Shown: one piece after another, positions 59,320 through 64,000 of the stretch
Position numbering within the stretch: position 1 is the first letter of the stretch
Layout: each line of letters begins with the position of its first letter
Source of the DNA: Streptomyces gilvus
GTDB taxonomy: Bacteria > Actinomycetota > Actinomycetes > Streptomycetales > Streptomycetaceae
NCBI RefSeq assembly: GCF_022513565.1
Contig: NZ_JAKWBE010000019.1
Coordinates: forward strand, 84,062-148,061
Length of the DNA: 64,000 bases
Direction: 5' to 3'
Made by a program: the position numbers and the translations under genes
Notes under the pieces: model-generated
What the model was told of the DNA's origin: nothing
Seen by the model: the letters and a program-made list of their open reading frames with translations, nothing else
Databases searched by the model: none

Positions 59320-61908
59320 ATGGGACGCGGCAAGCTTCGGATCTACCTCGGTGCGGCACCGGGCGTCGGCAAGACGTACGCGATGCTCTCCGAGGCGCAC
59401 CGGCGCGTGGAGCGGGGCACCGACTGCGTGGTGGCCTTCGTGGAGCACCACGACCGGCCGCGCACCGAGGTGATGCTGCACGGCCTGGAGCAGGTGCCGC
59501 GCCGCGCGCTGGAGTACCGGGACACGACGTTCACCGAGATGGACGTGGACGCCGTACTCGCCCGGGCCCCCCAGGTCGCCCTCGTGGACGAACTGGCCCA
59601 CACCAACGTCCCCGGCTCCCGCAACGCCAAGCGCTGGCAGGACGTCGAGGAGCTGCTCGCGGCCGGCATCGACGTCGTGTCGACGGTCAACATCCAGCAC
59701 CTGGAGTCCCTCGGCGACGTCGTCGAGTCGATCACCGGGGTACGGCAGCGGGAGACCGTGCCCGACGAAATGGTGCGGCGGGCCGACCAGATCGAGCTGG
59801 TCGACATGTCGCCGCAGGCCCTGCGCCGCCGGATGGCGCACGGCAACATCTACAAACCGGACAAGGTCGACGCGGCCCTGTCCAACTACTTCCGGCCGGG
59901 CAACCTCACCGCCCTGCGCGAGCTGGCCCTGCTCTGGGTGGCCGACCGGGTCGACGAGTACCTGCAGCAGTACCGCAGCGAGCACCGGGTGTCGAGGATC
60001 TGGGGTTCGCGCGAGCGGATCGTGGTCGGGCTCACCGGCGGCCCCGAGGGGCGCACGCTGATCCGGCGGGCCGCACGGCTCGCGGAGAAGGGCGCCGGCG
60101 GCGAGGTGCTGGCGGTCTACATAGCCAGCAGCGACGGGCTGACGGCCGCCTCCCCGAAGGAGCTCGCCGTCCAGCGCACCCTCGTGGAGGACCTCGGCGG
60201 CACCTTCCACCACGTCGTCGGCGACGACATACCGGCCGCCCTGCTCGCCTTCGCGCGCGGCGTCAACGCCACCCAGATCGTGCTCGGCGTCTCGCGCCGC
60301 AAGAGCTGGCAGTACGTCTTCGGACCCGGCGTCGGCGCCACGGTCGCCCGGGATTCCGGTCCCGACCTCGACGTCCACCTGATCACCCATGACGAGGCGG
60401 GCAAGGGGCGCGGACTGCCGGTCGCCCGGGGCGCGCGGCTCGGCCGGTCCCGGATCATCTGGGGCTGGGTGATCGGCGTCGCCGGGCCGGCGGTCCTGGC
60501 CGCCCTGCTCAACACCGTCCACCTCGGTCTCGCCAACGACATGCTGCTGTTCCTCGCGGTGACCGTCGCGGCCGCGCTGCTCGGCGGACTGCTGCCGGCG
60601 CTCGCCTCGGCCGCGGTCGGCTCCCTGCTGCTGAACTACTTCTACACACCGCCCCTGCACCGCTGGACGATCGCCGACCCCCGGAACATCGTCGCCATCG
60701 TGATCTTCGTCGGCGTCGGGGTCTCGGTCGCCTCCGTCGTCGACCTCGCGGCCCGCCGCACCCATCAGGCGGCCCGGTTGCGCGCCGAGTCGGAGATCCT
60801 GTCCTTCCTCGCGGGCAACGTGCTGCGCGGCGAGACCGGCCTTGAGGAGCTGCTGGAGCGGGTCCGGGAGACCTTCGGCATGGAGTCGGCGGCCCTGCTG
60901 GAGCGGGCCGGCGACCACGACCCGTGGACGTGCGCGGGCCGCGCCGGGTTCGGGCCCGCCGTGGAGCGGCCGGAGGAGGCCGACGTCGATGTCCCGGTCG
61001 GCGACCACATGGCGCTCGCGCTGACCGGCCGGGTGCTGCCCGCCGAGGACCGCCGGGTGCTGGCCGCGTTCGCCGCGCAGGCCGCCGTGGTCCTGGACCG
61101 CCGGCGCCTGCAGGAGGAGGCCGACCAGGCCCGCGCGCTGGCCGAGGGCAACCGGATCCGGACGGCGCTGCTGGCCGCCGTCAGCCACGATCTGCGCACC
61201 CCCCTCGCCGGCATCAAGGCGGCCGTCTCCTCCCTGCGCTCCGACGACGTGGCCTGGTCGGAGGAGGACCAGGCCGAGCTGCTCGAGGGCATCGAGGAGG
61301 GCGCCGACCGGCTCGACCACCTCGTCGGCAACCTCCTCGACATGTCCCGCCTGCAGACCGGCACGGTCACCCCGCTGATCCGCGAGGTCGACCTCGACGA
61401 GGTGGTGCCGATGGCGCTCGTCGGGGTTCCCGAGGACAGCGTCGAACTGGACGTCCCGGAGACCCTGCCCATGGTCGCCGTCGACCCGGGGCTGCTGGAG
61501 CGGTCGGTGGCCAACCTGGTCGAGAACGCCGTCAAGTACAGCCCGCCGGGCAGACCGGTGTTCGTGGGCGCCAGCGCCATCGCGGACCGCGTGGAGGTCC
61601 GGGTCGTGGACCGTGGCCCCGGCGTCCCGGACGACGGCAAGGAGCGCATCTTCGAGCCCTTCCAGCGCTACGGCGACGCCCCGCGCGGCGCCGGAGTGGG
61701 ACTCGGCCTCGCGGTGGCCCGCGGCTTCGCCGAGGCGATGGGCGGCACCCTCGCCGCCGAGGACACACCGGGCGGCGGCCTCACCATGGTGCTCACCCTG
61801 CGTGCGGAAGGATCGCACGCGGAAGGACCGGTCGCGGAAGGATCGGTCGCGGACGGACCGGTCGCGGAGGTCCTTCCCTCGGCGGAACCCGAAAGGCAGG
61901 TCACATGA
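59320..61908 (+). CDS. kdpD: KdpD-type sensor histidine kinase
   Basis: An 862-aa kinase. The KdpD N-terminal domain (1-210) has Walker-type GAAPGVGKTYAML and NVPGSRNAKRWQD. A USP-like domain covers about 230-370, and four TM helices (DUF4118) about 385-495. A GAF-like region, HisKA with His in AVSHDLRTPLAGIKAA, and HATPase with NLVENAVKYSP and GAGVGLGLAVARGF follow. It senses K+ limitation or osmotic stress in E. coli. The tail carries a 5-aa tandem repeat. No kdpFABC genes follow, so its targets are elsewhere. ATG 59320; TTGGCC-N17-TAGGCG upstream is a possible promoter. Confidence 0.9.
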   Translation: MGRGKLRIYLGAAPGVGKTYAMLSEAHRRVERGTDCVVAFVEHHDRPRTEVMLHGLEQVPRRALEYRDTTFTEMDVDAVLARAPQVALVDELAHTNVPGSRNAKRWQDVEELLAAGIDVVSTVNIQHLESLGDVVESITGVRQRETVPDEMVRRADQIELVDMSPQALRRRMAHGNIYKPDKVDAALSNYFRPGNLTALRELALLWVADRVDEYLQQYRSEHRVSRIWGSRERIVVGLTGGPEGRTLIRRAARLAEKGAGGEVLAVYIASSDGLTAASPKELAVQRTLVEDLGGTFHHVVGDDIPAALLAFARGVNATQIVLGVSRRKSWQYVFGPGVGATVARDSGPDLDVHLITHDEAGKGRGLPVARGARLGRSRIIWGWVIGVAGPAVLAALLNTVHLGLANDMLLFLAVTVAAALLGGLLPALASAAVGSLLLNYFYTPPLHRWTIADPRNIVAIVIFVGVGVSVASVVDLAARRTHQAARLRAESEILSFLAGNVLRGETGLEELLERVRETFGMESAALLERAGDHDPWTCAGRAGFGPAVERPEEADVDVPVGDHMALALTGRVLPAEDRRVLAAFAAQAAVVLDRRRLQEEADQARALAEGNRIRTALLAAVSHDLRTPLAGIKAAVSSLRSDDVAWSEEDQAELLEGIEEGADRLDHLVGNLLDMSRLQTGTVTPLIREVDLDEVVPMALVGVPEDSVELDVPETLPMVAVDPGLLERSVANLVENAVKYSPPGRPVFVGASAIADRVEVRVVDRGPGVPDDGKERIFEPFQRYGDAPRGAGVGLGLAVARGFAEAMGGTLAAEDTPGGGLTMVLTLRAEGSHAEGPVAEGSVADGPVAEVLPSAEPERQVT
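61804..61872. repeat. 15-bp tandem repeat at the 3' end of the KdpD gene
   Basis: Units start at 61804, 61819, 61834 and 61849, plus a partial at 61864; consensus GCGGAAGGAYCGGTC. It encodes AEG-S/P-x repeats after the ATPase domain. Confidence 0.8.
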
Positions 61909-62591
61909 CCCGGGTGCTCGTGATCGACGACGAGCCGCAGATCGTGCGCGCCCTCGTGATCAACCTGAAGGCGCGCAAGTACGAGGTCGACGCGGCCCAT
62001 GACGGCACCACCGCGCTGCAGCTCGCCGCCGCCCGCCACCCCGACGTCGTCGTCCTCGACCTGGGCCTGCCCGACATGGACGGCGTCGAGGTGATCCGCG
62101 GCCTGCGCGGCTGGACCCGGGTGCCGATCCTGGTGCTGTCCGCCCGGCACACCTCCGACGAGAAGGTCGAGGCCCTCGACGCGGGCGCCGACGACTACGT
62201 CACCAAGCCCTTCGGCATGGACGAGCTGCTCGCCCGGCTCCGGGCCGCCGTCCGGCGCGCCGAGCCCGTCGGGGCCGGGGAGGACGAGCTGACGACGGTG
62301 GAGACCGAGGAGTTCACCGTCGACCTGACCGCGAAGAAGGTCAACCGGGGCGGCCGGGACGTACGGCTGACGCCCACCGAGTGGCATCTGCTGGAGGTGC
62401 TGGTCCGCAACACGGGCCGGCTGGTCAGCCAGCGGCAGCTGCTGCAGGAGGTGTGGGGACCGTCGTACGGGACCGAGACCAACTACCTGCGCGTGTACAT
62501 GGCCCAACTGCGCAGAAAGCTGGAGGCGGACCCGTCCCACCCGAAGCACTTCATAACCGAGCCGGGGATGGGGTACCGCTTCGAGAAGTGA
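61905..62591 (+). CDS. kdpE: KdpE-type response regulator (OmpR family)
   Basis: A 228-aa regulator. Receiver Asp52 (VVVLDLGLPD), DDE 8-10, VTKPFGMDELLAR. The winged helix spans about 130-225 (LTPTEWHLLEVLVRNTGRL, YLRVYMAQLRRKLE) and ends in TEPGMGYRFEK. ATGA overlap with the kinase gene. In E. coli KdpE activates kdpFABC, which is absent here. The last 39 bp of this gene are repeated twice downstream. Confidence 0.92.
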   Translation: MTRVLVIDDEPQIVRALVINLKARKYEVDAAHDGTTALQLAAARHPDVVVLDLGLPDMDGVEVIRGLRGWTRVPILVLSARHTSDEKVEALDAGADDYVTKPFGMDELLARLRAAVRRAEPVGAGEDELTTVETEEFTVDLTAKKVNRGGRDVRLTPTEWHLLEVLVRNTGRLVSQRQLLQEVWGPSYGTETNYLRVYMAQLRRKLEADPSHPKHFITEPGMGYRFEK

Positions 62592-62713
62592 GCTGTGAGG
62601 AGGCCGGGGGTCCGGGGGTTGTCCCCCGGGGGATGCAGCATCACGGAGCCCGGGATGGGTTACCGCTTCGAGAAGTGACCGAGCCCGGGAGGGGGTACCG
62701 GTTCGAGCGTCAG
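62553..62713. repeat. Decayed tandem duplications of the kdpE 3' end
   Basis: The 39-bp end of kdpE (62553-62591) reappears at 62640-62678, still with its TGA, and at 62675-62713 with mutations and no stop. Copies 2 and 3 overlap by 4 bp. Confidence 0.88.
62612..62629 (+). terminator. REP-like hairpin after kdpE
   Basis: CCGGGGG (62612-62618), loop TTGT, CCCCCGG (62623-62629). The flanking GGGTCCGGGGG and CCCCCGGGGGA look like the dispersed C/G hairpin elements common between Streptomyces genes. It can act as a terminator. Confidence 0.7.
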
Positions 62714-62758
62714 GGCCGTGGGTACGAAGCTGTCAGTGCACCCCGGTACGCTTCAGAC

Positions 62759-63157
62759 ATGAGTGCTGTTCCTCGTTCCGAGAAGCCGGTCGGCCGGTTC
62801 CGGCGCATGCTCGACCGGCTCTCCTCGTCGCAGGAGGACCTGGAGTCGGAGGAGCTGCGGGAGGACGCCGAGACAGCGGGCTGTGTGCGGATCGGCGACT
62901 GCCACGACCGACAGATCGTCACGGTTACTGGTACCTTGCGCACGGTCACCCTGCGGCCGCGAGCGGGCGTCCCGGCCCTGGAGGCCGAGCTGTTCGACGG
63001 CTCCGCCGCGCTGGACGTGGTGTGGCTCGGCCGGCGCTCCATAGTCGGGATAGAGCCTGGGCGCAGACTGATCGCATCGGGCCGGATCTCGATGAGCCGG
63101 GGCCGCCGGGTGCTGTTCAATCCGAAATACGAACTGAGACCCCTCGGACGGGAGTAG
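62759..63157 (+). CDS. OB-fold nucleic-acid-binding domain protein
   Basis: A 132-aa protein. An N-terminal helical segment (FRRMLDRLSSSQEDLESEEL) precedes an OB-fold (about 45-130: RQIVTVTGTLRTVTLRPRAG, LEAELFDGSAALDVVWLGRR, IASGRISMSRGRRVLFNPKY). Function unknown; probably binds nucleic acid. ATG 62759 lies 6 nt after TACGCT, suggesting a leaderless mRNA. The frame is open upstream only because a decayed kdpE copy lacks its stop. The DUF3159 gene follows 3 nt after its stop. Confidence 0.87.
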   Translation: MSAVPRSEKPVGRFRRMLDRLSSSQEDLESEELREDAETAGCVRIGDCHDRQIVTVTGTLRTVTLRPRAGVPALEAELFDGSAALDVVWLGRRSIVGIEPGRRLIASGRISMSRGRRVLFNPKYELRPLGRE

Positions 63158-63160
63158 CCG

Positions 63161-63928
63161 GTGACGTCGCTCGACAAGCCGACAGAGGACACGTCTGCCG
63201 ACGACGCACGGGCGGTGACCGAGGCCGCCCTGTTCGAGGCGTTCGGCGGCGTGCGGGGCATGGTCGAGACGGTGCTGCCCGGTCTCCTCTTCGTCACCAT
63301 CTTCACGATCAACAAGGACCTGCACTGGTCGGCGATCGCCGCCCTCGCGGTGTCCCTGCTGCTCGTGGTGGTCCGGCTGGCCATGCGCACCACCGTCAAG
63401 CACGCGTTCAGCGGTGTCTTCGGCGTCGCCTTCGGTGTGGTCTTCGCCATGATGACCGGCAACGCCAAGGACTTCTACCTCCCCGGCATGCTCTACACGC
63501 TGGGTCTGGCGCTGGCGTACATCGTCACGACCCTGAGCGGTGTCCCGCTGATCGGTCTGATCCTCGGCCCGGTCTTCAAGGAGAACCTCTCCTGGCGCAC
63601 CCGCAACCCCGGCCGCAAGAAGGCGTACGCGAAGGCCAGCTGGGCCTGGGGCCTGATCCTGCTGGCCAAGTGCGCGATCCTCTTCCCGCTGTACTGGTGG
63701 GCCAACACGGCGCAACTGGGCTGGGTCCTGGTCGCGTTGAAGATCCCGCCGTTCCTGCTGGCGGTCTGGCTGACCTGGGTGTTCCTGGCGAAGGCACCGG
63801 CCCCGATCGACGTCTTCGCCGAGATGGAGGCCGAGGAGCAGGCCGAGAAGGAGCGCAAGGCGGCGCTGGCGGCAGAGCGCGCGGAGCACGGTGAGGCGGC
63901 CGGCGGCCGACACCGCCGAGAGGCCTAG
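63161..63928 (+). CDS. DUF3159 membrane protein
   Basis: A 255-aa protein with five or six transmembrane helices (about 38-60, 60-78, 88-105, 110-130, 165-185, 195-215) and a Glu/Arg/Ala-rich cytoplasmic tail. The conserved core includes GGVRGMVETVLPGLLFVTIF and FKENLSWRTRNPGRKKAYAK. Actinobacterial, function unknown; as I recall it often neighbours OB-fold and TrkA potassium-uptake genes. GTG 63161 lies 3 nt after the OB-fold gene stop. Confidence 0.87.
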   Translation: MTSLDKPTEDTSADDARAVTEAALFEAFGGVRGMVETVLPGLLFVTIFTINKDLHWSAIAALAVSLLLVVVRLAMRTTVKHAFSGVFGVAFGVVFAMMTGNAKDFYLPGMLYTLGLALAYIVTTLSGVPLIGLILGPVFKENLSWRTRNPGRKKAYAKASWAWGLILLAKCAILFPLYWWANTAQLGWVLVALKIPPFLLAVWLTWVFLAKAPAPIDVFAEMEAEEQAEKERKAALAAERAEHGEAAGGRHRREA

Positions 63929-63940
63929 TCTCCGGTACGA

Positions 63941-64000
63941 CGAGTCTGCGGTTACGACGACGAGTCTGCGGTTACGACGACGAGTCTGCGGTTACGACGA
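63941..64000. repeat. 20-bp tandem repeat, three perfect copies to window edge
   Basis: CGAGTCTGCGGTTACGACGA occurs at 63941-63960, 63961-63980 and 63981-64000, preceded by a partial copy (CCGGTACGA). It starts 12 bp after the DUF3159 stop and probably continues beyond the window. Confidence 0.95.

Noticed and set aside
63941..64000. The 20-bp repeat considered as a CRISPR array or attachment site
   Set aside because: No spacers between copies, and no integrase or tRNA gene nearby.
1..64000. Mobile elements, prophage, tRNA or rRNA genes
   Set aside because: No transposase, integrase, phage gene, cloverleaf or rRNA segment was recognised; gene order looks like conserved core.

Overview
This is chromosomal DNA from a Streptomyces. 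It is very GC-rich with strong third-position G/C bias, uses GTG and TTG starts freely, and its gene order matches, from memory, the S. coelicolor core region around whiH, hrdB, parE/parC, ptsH, tdk, sepH, hemH, cutRS and dut. I see no insertion sequence, prophage, integron, CRISPR array or tRNA/rRNA gene. About 60 protein genes are supported, one of them (54 codons) very short.

Left part (1-9.1 kb): the 3' end of a glycogen-debranching-type gene, a NUDIX/winged-helix regulator, a degenerate ABC ATPase-permease fusion carrying an internal 63-bp tandem repeat, the sporulation regulator whiH, the principal sigma factor hrdB, a secreted trypsin and a small zinc-ribbon protein. From 9.5 to 31.2 kb the two topoisomerase IV genes (parE at 9.5 kb, parC at 28.8-31.2 kb) bracket a metabolic and signalling block: a NarL-type two-component system, a DUF485/ActP-like symporter pair, a NitT/TauT-type ABC importer flanked by two paralogous CitB-type response regulators that share one DcuS-type kinase, an iron-box-controlled sucraseferredoxin, and two divergent citrate synthase paralogues, one of them fused to a DNA-binding domain. 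A DUF6082 pair and a CobW-type metal GTPase follow.

From 31.5 to 43.4 kb: an active/inactive pair of M16 peptidases, a c-di-AMP (ydaO-type) riboswitch in front of a secreted M23 peptidase, a GntR regulator, HPr of the PTS, a GNAT/acyl-CoA-synthetase fusion (protein acetyltransferase type), a DUF5998 protein, a nucleotide-pyrophosphatase-like enzyme, thymidine kinase and a VOC protein. From 43.4 to 54.7 kb: a sulfurtransferase, the divisome protein SepH, an FAD sugar-lactone oxidase overlapping an MFS exporter, ferrochelatase, an inositol-monophosphatase-like enzyme, a 54-aa acidic protein, the CutRS two-component system, DUF4193 and an uncharacterised alanine-rich protein.

Right part (54.7-64 kb): DUF3093, a thioesterase, dUTPase, DUF3710, a secreted alginate-lyase-family protein with a strong promoter and a DasR-like site, an orphan ABC ATPase, an orphan KdpDE pair, an OB-fold protein and a DUF3159 membrane protein. 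The window ends inside a perfect 20-bp tandem repeat.

Regulation can be read directly in several places: a sigma-WhiG-like promoter at whiH, an iron box overlapping the predicted start of the sucraseferredoxin gene, clustered operator-like boxes between the two citrate synthase genes, the riboswitch, Crp-like palindromes before the DUF4193 gene, and a recurrent leaderless layout in which a -10 hexamer lies 6-8 nt before the start codon. The most interesting uncharacterised unit is the HTH-citrate synthase with its box-filled divergent promoter.
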